Positions 44,130-52,900 of a DNA stretch of 64,000 nucleotides are shown piece by piece. Position 1 is the first letter of the stretch. Each line of letters starts with the position of its first letter. The notes under the pieces were generated by a model. It worked only from the letters and a program-made list of their open reading frames with translations. It was not told the DNA's origin and made no database searches. The stretch covers positions 496,001 through 560,000 of the forward strand of contig JAPWJW010000002.1 of NCBI GenBank assembly GCA_028283825.1, given 5' to 3'. Source of the stretch: Azospirillaceae bacterium (GTDB taxonomy: Bacteria > Pseudomonadota > Alphaproteobacteria > Azospirillales > Azospirillaceae). Both the position numbers and the translations under genes were made by a program.

Positions 44130-44847
44130 GGGGTTTAACCTTTTTAAGGCAGGGGATGAAGCCTTTGTGGCAGGCCCATCTTGGTTCCTGATCTTTCAGC
44201 GCACCATTAAAGTCATCGTTAGGATAAGAGAAAGCGCACGAATACCTGCGTTTCACTGCTTATGCATCAACCTGGCCCAGCCTCGGCCCGACGGCTCCAC
44301 ATCTGGGTAATGGGTGGTAGAACTATTATTTAATTGCACTCATTGCGAGAGTGCTTCCTGTCCGGCGGGGTGCATCGTCTGCGTGCGGGGAAAAAGGACG
44401 CGATTGCCTTGGTAAGCCACGGGACAGGAACTTGAGGCTTCGGCAGGTCGCTGGATGAAGCGATAAGTAACTGATATATTGATACCATATTCATTTTCGG
44501 GCTTCTGGGTGCGCGCACCCGCCCGTTGCCGGGAACGGTGTGCGCTGCAGGGGAACGGCGGGCGCCTAAGGCCTTCCCCGAGTCGGGGGGGCAGACTTGG
44601 GGCCAGGGGCATGTCGCCGCCGATGCCTTTGGGGGTAGCGTGCATGCGCCACGGTTGGTCAACGGGTATATGCAGGGCGAAGTGCGTCATGTTGACGCAT
44701 ATACGTATGATCGGTATCCATCGATGTGAACAACGCTTGAACGAAACATTAATTCGCATCTCCGCAAGCATTATTATTTGCAGTCCGTTCCGTATCGCAT
44801 TTCAGTGCCGATCCTGAATCCAATTTCGGCACGGAAGTCGTCAAGCG
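44130..44847. other. Intergenic region upstream of the type I secretion operon, no gene
   Basis: 718 bases with mixed composition. Open frames here (for example minus strand 44340-44771) lack ribosome sites and have no recognisable motifs. The only clear structure is the inverted repeat at 44683-44699; the promoter of the secretion operon must lie downstream of or near it. Confidence 0.6.
44683..44699. promoter_or_regulatory. Inverted repeat TGCGTCA-tgt-TGACGCA
   Basis: Perfect 7-bp arms around a 3-base centre, 150 bases upstream of the secretion operon start, in AT-rich promoter-like sequence. It has the shape of a dimeric regulator site. No regulator gene lies next to it. Confidence 0.4.
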
Positions 44848-47031
44848 GTGCAACCCACAGAGACCCAACCCGAGGCGGGGGCGCCGCCGGCCGCCAGCCT
44901 CCCGGACAGCGGGCTGCTGTGCCTGCGCGCGGTGCTGGGCTTTCACGGCCTGGCGGCGGACGTGGGGCAGCTGCGGCATGCCACGGGCACCGGCGCGGCG
45001 CTGACGCCGGCGGAGCTGGTGCGCCTGGCGCGGCGCCAGGGCCTGAGCGCGCGTGAGCTCACCAGCGGCTGGGACCGCCTGCCGGCCCTGGCGCTTCCGG
45101 CCATCGCCGTGCTGTCGGACGGCGGCTACGTCGTGCTGGCGCGGGTGGTGGACGACCGCGTGCTGCTGCTGGACCCGGCGACGGGCCGGCCCACCCTGTG
45201 GGGCCGGGCGGAGTTCGAGGGGCGCTGGACCGGCCGCCTGGTGCTGGCGACCAAGCGCCTGTCCCTGGGCGACCTGGGGCGCCGCTTCGACCTGGGCTGG
45301 TTCCTGGCGGCGCTGGTCAAGTACCGCTGGATTTTGGGCGAGGTGCTGGTCGCGTCGCTGTTCCTGCAGCTGTTCGCGCTGGTGACGCCGCTGTTCTTCC
45401 AGGTGGTGGTGGACAAGGTGCTGGTGCACCGGGGCCTCAGCACCCTGGACGTGCTGGTGTTCGGCCTGGTGGCGGTGTCGATCTTCGAGACGGTGCTGTC
45501 GGGCTTGCGCACCCATGTCTTCGCCCACACCACCAACCGCATCGACGTGGAACTGGGCGCCCGGCTGTTCCGCCACCTGCTGGGCCTGCCGCTGGCCTAT
45601 TTCGCCAACCGGCGGGTGGGCGACAGCGTGGCCCGGGTGCGGGAGCTGGAGACCATCCGCAACTTCATCACCGGCTCCGCCCTGACCCTGGTGGTGGACC
45701 TGGTGTTCACCGTGGTGTTCATCGCGGTGATGCTGGCTTATTCCGGCTGGCTGACGGCCATCGTGGCGCTGTCGCTGCCCCTTTACGCCGCCATCAGCAT
45801 GGGTGCCGGTCCCGTCTTCCGCCGCCGGCTGGAGGAGAAGTTCCGCCGCGGGGCGGAGAACCAGGCCTTCCTGGTGGAGGCGGTGGGCGGGATCGAGACC
45901 GTGAAGGCCATGGCGGTGGAACCGCAGCTGCAACGCAAGTGGGAGGAACAGCTGGCCGGCTACGTCCAGTCGTCCTTCCGCGTCTCTGCCCTGGGCAACG
46001 TGGCCAGCCAGGGCATCCAGCTGATCTCCAAGCTGGTGTCGGCCGGCATCCTGTATTTCGGGGCCGGCGCCGTGATCAGCGGCAAAATGACGGTGGGCGA
46101 GCTGATCGCCTTCAACATGCTGGCGGGGCGTGTCAGCCAGCCGGTGCTGCGCCTGGCGCAGCTGGGGCAGGATTTCCACCAGGCGCGCCTGTCGGTGGAA
46201 CGGCTGGGCGACATCCTGAACACGCCGATGGAACCGCAGGCCCGGCCGGGGCAGACGGCGCTACCCAACCTCAAAGGCGCGGTGGCGCTGGAACATGTGC
46301 GCTTCCGCTACCGCCCCGACGCCGCCCCGGTGCTGGAGGATCTGACCCTGGCGGTGCAGCCGGGGCAGAGTATCGGCATCGTTGGCCCCTCCGGCTCCGG
46401 CAAGAGCACGCTGACCAAGCTGCTGCAGCGCCTGTACGTGCCCGAGGCGGGCCGCGTGCTGGTGGACGGGGTGGACATCGCCCAGATCGACGCCGCCTGG
46501 CTGCGCCGCCAGGTGGGCGTGGTGTTGCAGGAGAACGTGCTGCTGAACGGCACGGTGCGGGAGAACATCGCCCTGGCGGACCCCGCCATGCCGCTGGAAC
46601 GGGTGATGAGTGCCGCCCAGCTGGCGGGGGCGCATGAGTTCATCCTGGCGCTGCCGCAGGGCTACGACACGGTGGTGGGGGAACGGGGCGCCAGCTTGTC
46701 GGGCGGGCAGCGCCAGCGGGTGGCCATCGCCCGCGCCCTGGTGACCGACCCGCGCATCCTGATCTTCGATGAGGCCACCAGCGCGCTGGATTATGAGAGC
46801 GAGCGGGTGGTGCAGCAGAATTTGGGCGCCATCAGTCGCAACCGCACCGTCTTCATCGTGGCCCACCGCCTGTCGGCCGTGCGCCACTGCGACCGCATCC
46901 TGACGCTGGAGGGCGGACGCCTGGTGGAGGACGGCAGCCATGACGAGCTGGTCCGCGCCGGCGGCCGCTACGCCACGCTGTACCACATGCAGGCCGGCAT
47001 GGCGCCGGTGGGGGTGGCCAATGTCGGCTGA
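44848..47031 (+). CDS. Type I secretion ABC transporter (HlyB-like, with inactive C39-like domain)
   Basis: A 727-residue exporter. The N-terminal domain has the C39 fold but DSGLLCLRAV replaces the catalytic Cys position by Ser, as in HlyB-type C39-like domains that bind substrate without cleaving it. Then six membrane helices (VASLFLQLFALVTPLFFQVVVDKVLVHRG onwards) and an ABC domain with Walker A GPSGSGKST, signature LSGGQRQRV, Walker B ILIFDEATSALD and the H-loop IVAHRLSAVRH. The start is a GTG with GGAAG twelve bases upstream. It powers export of the giant RTX protein encoded downstream. Confidence 0.94.
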   Translation: MQPTETQPEAGAPPAASLPDSGLLCLRAVLGFHGLAADVGQLRHATGTGAALTPAELVRLARRQGLSARELTSGWDRLPALALPAIAVLSDGGYVVLARVVDDRVLLLDPATGRPTLWGRAEFEGRWTGRLVLATKRLSLGDLGRRFDLGWFLAALVKYRWILGEVLVASLFLQLFALVTPLFFQVVVDKVLVHRGLSTLDVLVFGLVAVSIFETVLSGLRTHVFAHTTNRIDVELGARLFRHLLGLPLAYFANRRVGDSVARVRELETIRNFITGSALTLVVDLVFTVVFIAVMLAYSGWLTAIVALSLPLYAAISMGAGPVFRRRLEEKFRRGAENQAFLVEAVGGIETVKAMAVEPQLQRKWEEQLAGYVQSSFRVSALGNVASQGIQLISKLVSAGILYFGAGAVISGKMTVGELIAFNMLAGRVSQPVLRLAQLGQDFHQARLSVERLGDILNTPMEPQARPGQTALPNLKGAVALEHVRFRYRPDAAPVLEDLTLAVQPGQSIGIVGPSGSGKSTLTKLLQRLYVPEAGRVLVDGVDIAQIDAAWLRRQVGVVLQENVLLNGTVRENIALADPAMPLERVMSAAQLAGAHEFILALPQGYDTVVGERGASLSGGQRQRVAIARALVTDPRILIFDEATSALDYESERVVQQNLGAISRNRTVFIVAHRLSAVRHCDRILTLEGGRLVEDGSHDELVRAGGRYATLYHMQAGMAPVGVANVG

Positions 47032-48520
47032 ACCCATGAGCGCGCCGCTGAGCGCCGATCCCAGCCTGAAGCCGCTGGTGAAGCCGCCGGCCCCGCCCAA
47101 GCGCCGGCGGGAGGAGCGCGAGTTCCTGCCCGCGGCGCTGGAGATCATGGACACCCCGGCCTCGCCGGTGGGCCGCGCCATCGGTGGGGTGATCATCGCC
47201 TTCTTCACCCTGGCGGTGGCTTGGGCGTGTATCGGCCACATCGACATCATCGCCACGGCCCCTGGCCGCATCGTGCCCTCGGGCCAGGTGAAGGTGGTGC
47301 AGCCGATGGACAGCGGCATCGTGACCGCCATCCAGGTGCAGGACGGCGACCATGTGGCGGCGGGCCAGCCGCTGATCCTGCTGAACGCCACCACCACGGC
47401 GGCGGACCGCGACCGGGCGACGGCGGACCTGGTCCAGGCGCGGCTGGACGTGGCGCGGCTGACGGCGCTGCGCGCCGGCCTGACCGGCAGCCTGACCAGC
47501 CTGGCGCAGGCGGAGAAGGCCTTCGTGCCGCCGGCCGACCTGGCGCCGGCCCTGGTGGAGCGCACGCGCGCGGCCCTGCGGGCCCAGGCGCAGGCGCAGG
47601 CGGCCAAGCTGGCGGGGCTGGACCAGCAGATCGCGCAGAAGGCGGCGGAGGCGGACGAGGTCGAGGTGACGACGGCCAAGCTGACGGCCTCGACCAAGCT
47701 GCTGGCGCAGCAGACGGAGATCCGCCGGCAGCTGATGGAAAGCGAGTACGGCAACAAGCTGAATTACCTTGAGGTGCAGCAGCGCCTGGTGGAGGCCCAG
47801 CACGAACTGTCGGCCCAGACGCAGAAGGCGGCGGAGGTGGCGGCCGCCCGGCGCGCGCTGGAGGGGCAGCGGGCCCAGGCGGTCAGCGACTATGCCCACC
47901 AGGTGCTGGAAGACCTGGGCACGTCCACCCAGAAGGCGGCGGAATACGCGCAGGACCTGGTGAAGGCGGATCAGCACCTGGCGCAGCAGACCCTGTCGGC
48001 CCCCATCGCCGGCACGGTGCAGCAGCTGGCGGTGCACACGGTGGGCGGGGTGGTGACGCCGGCCCAGGCGCTGCTGGTGATCGTGCCCGACGACGTGCCG
48101 CTGGTGGTGGAGGCCAGCGTGGACAACCGCGACATCGGCTTCGTCCATCGCGGCCAAGAGGTTGAGATGAAGGTGGAGACGTTCACCTTCACCCGCTATG
48201 GCCTGGTGCACGGCCATGTGCTGGACGTCAGCCGCGACGCCGTCACGCCCGACCGCGCCACGCCCACCGCCAACAACACCGCCCGCGCGCCGGGGGAGGA
48301 CCAGGCCAGCGCCACCGACCGGCAGAAAACCGACACCACGCCGGTCTACGTGGCGCACATCGCCTTGGACACCCCCACCCTGATGGTGGACGGGCGCGAG
48401 GAACACCTGGCCACCGGCATGTCGGTGACGGCGGAGATCAAGACCGGCCGCCGCCGGGTGATCGATTACCTGCTCTCCCCCCTGGGCGAGTACGCGCATG
48501 ATGGCTTGAGGGAGCGATGA
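47021..48520 (+). CDS. Type I secretion membrane fusion protein (HlyD family)
   Basis: A 499-residue adaptor. Cytoplasmic N-terminus with FLPAALEIMDTPASP, one membrane helix (GGVIIAFFTLAVAWACIGHIDI), split lipoyl domain (GRIVPSGQVKVVQPMDSGIVTAIQVQDGDHVAAGQ ... LSAPIAGTVQQLAVHTVGGVVTPAQ), a long coiled-coil hairpin, and the conserved C-terminal part (VEMKVETFTFTRYGLVHGHV ... TGMSVTAEIKTGRRRVIDYLLSPL). ATG 47021 overlaps the transporter end; ATG 47036 is an alternative. No outer-membrane TolC is in this operon, so it must use one elsewhere. Confidence 0.94.
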   Translation: MSAEPMSAPLSADPSLKPLVKPPAPPKRRREEREFLPAALEIMDTPASPVGRAIGGVIIAFFTLAVAWACIGHIDIIATAPGRIVPSGQVKVVQPMDSGIVTAIQVQDGDHVAAGQPLILLNATTTAADRDRATADLVQARLDVARLTALRAGLTGSLTSLAQAEKAFVPPADLAPALVERTRAALRAQAQAQAAKLAGLDQQIAQKAAEADEVEVTTAKLTASTKLLAQQTEIRRQLMESEYGNKLNYLEVQQRLVEAQHELSAQTQKAAEVAAARRALEGQRAQAVSDYAHQVLEDLGTSTQKAAEYAQDLVKADQHLAQQTLSAPIAGTVQQLAVHTVGGVVTPAQALLVIVPDDVPLVVEASVDNRDIGFVHRGQEVEMKVETFTFTRYGLVHGHVLDVSRDAVTPDRATPTANNTARAPGEDQASATDRQKTDTTPVYVAHIALDTPTLMVDGREEHLATGMSVTAEIKTGRRRVIDYLLSPLGEYAHDGLRER

Positions 48521-49047
48521 TGGCGGATCGTTCCCGCACTCAACGCGTCCCCGCGTCCCGCCCCCTGCCGGCCCTGCTGCTGGCGGGGGCTTTGGCGTCC
48601 TGCGGCGGCCCGCAGGGTGATCCCCTGCTGGGCCTGACCTGCCCGGCGCCCACCGCTGCGGCGGTGGCGTCCAACACCTACGACGGGCTGGACGCGCCGG
48701 CGCTGGAGGCCAAGGCCGAGGATGGCGACCGGGCGGCGGCGCGGGTGCTGGGCGAACGCTACCGCACCGGCCTGGGCGTCGCGGCCGACCCGGCCCGGGC
48801 GCTGGCCTGGACCCGCCGCGCCGCGGTGGTCGAGAACACGACCACCCAGTTCATCGTGGCGCCGGCGGTGGGCAAGCAGCCCAGCTTCACCGTGCCGATC
48901 AACCACACCACCCTGGCCGCCGGCGACCCGCCGGCGCTGGTGGAACTGGGGCAGCTGTACAGCCTGGGCCTGGGCGTGCCGCGCGATGCGGCCGTGGCCC
49001 GAACCCTGATAGAGTGCGGCCGCAAGGGCCAACAACCATGGACATGA
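48517..49047 (+). CDS. Sel1-repeat lipoprotein in the secretion operon
   Basis: A 176-residue protein with a lipoprotein signal (LPALLLAGALASCGG). Two Sel1-like repeats follow: GDRAAARVLGERYRTGLGVAADPARALAWTRRAA and GDPPALVELGQLYSLGLGVPRDAAVARTLIECG. Sel1 repeats mediate protein-protein contacts. ATGA overlap with hlyD-like stop shows translational coupling. Its presence inside a type I secretion operon suggests a periplasmic helper for export or retention of the giant protein (inference). Confidence 0.85.
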   Translation: MMADRSRTQRVPASRPLPALLLAGALASCGGPQGDPLLGLTCPAPTAAAVASNTYDGLDAPALEAKAEDGDRAAARVLGERYRTGLGVAADPARALAWTRRAAVVENTTTQFIVAPAVGKQPSFTVPINHTTLAAGDPPALVELGQLYSLGLGVPRDAAVARTLIECGRKGQQPWT

Positions 49048-49529
49048 TCATGCCTACCCGCACCCCCATCCCCGGCGACACCGCCGCTTCCGCCGAAACC
49101 GCCCCGGCCATTCCGCACACGGTCAGCCACATGTTCGGTGAGCTGGTGTGGCTGCTGACCCAGTCGCCGCTGCACCGCCAGCTGAAGGTGGCGGACCTGG
49201 AATGGCTGGTGATGCCGCCCCTGCTGGCGGAGCAGTACCGGATATTCCGCGACGGCACCAAGCCCGTGGGCGTCGTCACCTGGGCCTATTTGTCGGAGGA
49301 GGCGGAAGGCCGCCTGCTGTCCGGCCAGCGCCCCCAGGTGGCCGACTGGAAGTCCGGCGACCGCTGCTGGATCATCGACCTGGTGGCGCCGACCACCACG
49401 GCCGAAAACCTGCTGGCCCCCCGCATGCTGGACGATCTGCGCCAGACGGCCCTGAAGGGCAAGACCTTCAAGCTGCAGCAGACCGACCCCAATACGGGGG
49501 AACGGAAGATTGTTAGCATTGTTGGCTAA
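49038..49529 (+). CDS. Toxin-activating lysine acyltransferase (HlyC family)
   Basis: A 163-residue protein with the HlyC fold signature: LLTQSPLHRQLKVADLEWLVMPPL carries the catalytic His (His46), followed by YRIFRDGTKPVGVVTWAYLSEEAE and WKSGDRCWIIDLVAP with the conserved Asp. The family acylates lysines of RTX toxins from acyl-ACP before export. ATG 49038 overlaps the previous stop; GTG 49014 is an alternative. Its presence implies the giant downstream protein is acylated, so it is a toxin or membrane-active protein rather than a pure adhesin. Confidence 0.9.
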   Translation: MDMIMPTRTPIPGDTAASAETAPAIPHTVSHMFGELVWLLTQSPLHRQLKVADLEWLVMPPLLAEQYRIFRDGTKPVGVVTWAYLSEEAEGRLLSGQRPQVADWKSGDRCWIIDLVAPTTTAENLLAPRMLDDLRQTALKGKTFKLQQTDPNTGERKIVSIVG

Positions 49530-49555
49530 TTCATCTGAATCACTGGGAGGCTATT

Positions 49556-49936
49556 TTGGAAATTAAAACTAAGTTTGACGAAATTAAGCCTGAAACTCTT
49601 GTTGAAATGATGGGGGTTAATGGAAAGTTTTATATTGGGAGAGCTGGAGCTCGGCCAGAGCTTGGATCATGTTATTTTTATGGAGATAAATGCGAACAGT
49701 TTTTTTTCTATCTAAGATCTGAGGCGTGCGAGGAGGGGGGGTATAACATTAATATTCATGCGGCCTCAGTTTACAGAATAAGGGGCCCATTTTTCGTTCC
49801 AAACAAAGAAAATATTGAGATAATAAAGGAAAATATAACGAAATTCTTTTCAATTCGGGATTTCTTTTCGCCTCAAAGGCAAATTAGTCCGGCCAATGAC
49901 CAGAAAAATATTATATTTACGTGGGGAATCTCTTAA
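49556..49936 (+). CDS. Small AT-rich gene, unknown function, possible immunity protein
   Basis: A 126-residue protein starting at TTG 49556 with GGGAGG five bases upstream. Sequence: acidic/basic and aromatic-rich, with KFYIGRAGARPELGSCYFYGDKCEQFFFYLRSE and a C-terminal FSIRDFFSPQRQ. There is no signal peptide or transmembrane segment. Its base composition is AT-rich, unlike the preceding acyltransferase and like the N-terminal third of the next gene. The stop overlaps the next ATG (TAATG). A position between a toxin activator and a giant RTX gene, and shared composition with that gene, would fit an immunity or chaperone protein; unproven. Confidence 0.7.
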   Translation: MEIKTKFDEIKPETLVEMMGVNGKFYIGRAGARPELGSCYFYGDKCEQFFFYLRSEACEEGGYNINIHAASVYRIRGPFFVPNKENIEIIKENITKFFSIRDFFSPQRQISPANDQKNIIFTWGIS

Positions 49937-52900
49937 TGTCTTACATTGATCTCGTTATCAATCAGATTAACTCTGCAACGAGCCTGGATCAACTGCGCCA
50001 AATTGCGCAAACTTTTTCCGCTGCGTCTTCCCAACCAGCAAATAGCCTGCTGTACTCCGGAAGCGTGTCAATGCTAGGTTCTGATTTAAGTGTTAGTGTT
50101 TTCAGTATAGTACCGCAAATTAATTCTCAATTGAATTATGGCCTTATCGATAGCACGCCACGTGCTCAGATAATCACTGCTCCGGAATTCACGGCCGCCG
50201 CCGAAAGAATAATTGCGAATTCGGGGTTAACCGGAGTCGCTGCAGAAAATGCATTTAATCAATTTTTTTCGTATTCCACGACTACCGGAGGGGTTCCTTC
50301 GGTTTGGGCTCAAGCATCAAGAGATTTTGCCAGTTCTCTGACTGGGGATGTTACAACTCTTACGGGTGGAGCTGGCAAGCTCGGTGTTTTCTTTGTAGAT
50401 GAATTGCCTGCTCTTTTAAGCAATCCAAATATCACGTCCATTAACGGAATACCAATTGATGAATTGCGCGCACAGGCTGCATCAAAGGGTATTGAGTCTG
50501 TTTTCAACGATATAAATCAAGTATCGGCCGGAATATTTGACAGGGCTATGTACGCTGATACGTCAAGCGGGGATTTGGTAATTAACTTGACGAAGGAAGG
50601 TGCGGATTTATTTGGATTAGATCCGGCTGGGCTCGAGTCGTATGACGATGTTGCTGCAAAATATGGTGCTGACGCCAAAATTATTGACGCCTCTGAGAAG
50701 ATTACGCCTTCAACGATTGAAGAAATTGCTAAGACGCCAGCTGTTTCTGATGATCTCAGGGTCATGGATGGTGCAACTCACGTAAACTTTGGAGAATATG
50801 TTCAGGGCTCTATTAAGGTCGTCGGAGAAGTTGGGATTGCCTATGATGTTGTCACAACGGCCGAGATGGCAGTTCAGCAAATAGAAAGTGGCGATACAGA
50901 CGGTGCCCTCCAGACGTTAACGCGTCTTGGTGCGAGACTGTACGGCGGTGCGGCCGTTGGCGCAGAGGGTGCGGCGGCAGGTGCAAGTCTCGCGGCGCTT
51001 TTTGGTATTGAAACTGGGCCCGGCGCCGTGGTTGCGGGGCTGGTTGGGGGTTTAATTGGTGGCGTAGTAGGAACTGTGGGCGGTCAGGAAGCGGTTGATC
51101 AGATTTGGGCGACTGCGCGTGATATTGTTAATCTTATGGGCGGGGCTGGTGCTGGTCTTAACAATTACCAGCCAGCATCGGTTGGGATATTGGGCGATAA
51201 TGCCGGAAACGTCCCCTCGGATATCGTTGATCAGCTTAATCGATTGGTTGAGCAAAAATACCAACAAAGCCAGGAAGAAGATCCGAGTCTGACTGTTGCC
51301 CAGTTTGTCTCTGGCACGGTGTCGGATGTCAAGAACAATCAGTCTGCGGCATATTCTTCTGATGGTGGTGCATCAGTCCTTGTGGATCCGTCGGATTCAT
51401 CTTCAGGAACTTCCTATGTTGCGACAAGTTCGACCATCTATGATGAAAATGGGACGCTTATAGGTAGCGTTGACGTGGATTCTAACGGGAATGTCTACGC
51501 AGTAGGGCATTCCGCTTCCGGTGGTGACCAGTCACCGCAGACGATTGGTTTATATAAATCGTCCAATGGTAGTGAATCTCTTGCAGTTAATGCCGATGGA
51601 ACGTCAACTGATGATAGATATTTTAATGAAGATGGAAATGTACAGAAAGAAATAGTCAATAGAAATCAGAATGGTGATGAAACTTCACAGGCTGTAAGTG
51701 AGTATTATGATTCAACATTAACTTCCTCTTCTGAGACTTTCTATTATGGGTCGTCTTTGTTTGGTGATATCGACAAAGTTGGCGCAACTTTTAATAGCCT
51801 TACAATAACGGAGAACGCTGACGGGCAGCTTATGGGGGTGGTTTCCACTTTGAGTAATGGGCAGGTGGTTCAATCTTCTCCCATTAAAGTGTCTAATCAA
51901 AGTATTGGCGACTTATACGAAACTCCATACAATGATAATAGTTTGGCTGCTGGTATTGGCCAGGCGTTAGGATCATCTTTAGGCCGCATGTTGGTGGGGG
52001 GTAATGCTTTCGAGGGGATCGGCGTCAGTGCAACGTTGGGCACTCTGCTTGAGCAGGTCGCAGGTTCCATAAACGGATCGACGAACTTAGCCGCCGCAAT
52101 CAATCAAGATTTCTCCAGCACCAAGGGTGGCCTCTTCCAGAATCTTGAGAGTGCTGGTGCGGGCGCGCTGGGCGGCTATCTTTCTGCTGATCTGATGAAC
52201 GCGCTGGGAATTGATCCGAGTTCATTTGTCGGTGGATTGGCGAATACAGTTGCTGCCACTACCATCTCGACTATTGCGAAGAATCTCGCGACCGAGGTTG
52301 TAGATGGTGCTAATGCGGCGAGCTGGAATACTGGCCTGTCGGGCGCCTTTGGTAGCGCTGTTGGCAGTTATTTGGGAGAAGCGCTGGCAGGAGCACTTCT
52401 TTCTCCAGACTCTCCCGAAGCGGCTTTGGGCGCCCAATTGGGAGCTACTTTGGGGACGGTAGCTGGCGCGACGGGACTGTTGGGCTCAATTAGCGCGGGT
52501 ACGGGGGTAGCAGCTGCCGATGCCGCTATCGCCAATGCATTGTCTCAAATCGGAATTAGCCTCGCGCCAGAGGCAATCGGTGGAGTCATTGTACCTTTTG
52601 TTGGGGCATTCGTTGGATTCATTGTTGGAGAGCTTCTAGGCAGTCTCTTTGCAGGGCCGGAGCCCTATAGCTTGGCGACCGTCAAGTACGAAAATGGGAT
52701 GTTTGTCCAGGATGGCCTGAATTCGCCGCAGGGCGGGGAGTATGACCAGACCGCTGTGGAATACGGCGACAGCGTTGCGGCCGAACTGAACGCGATCACC
52801 CAGACGGTTGGTGGCACCCTAATCGAGGCTGGTCACGAATTCTCGGTCGGTATTTATCAAGGCAAGAATTCATATAACAGTAATGAAGGCTACGACAGTG

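Noticed and set aside
44340-44771. A minus-strand gene of 143 codons in the region before the secretion operon
   Set aside because: No ribosome site, mixed composition unlike neighbouring genes, and no recognisable sequence; it overlaps the presumed promoter region.
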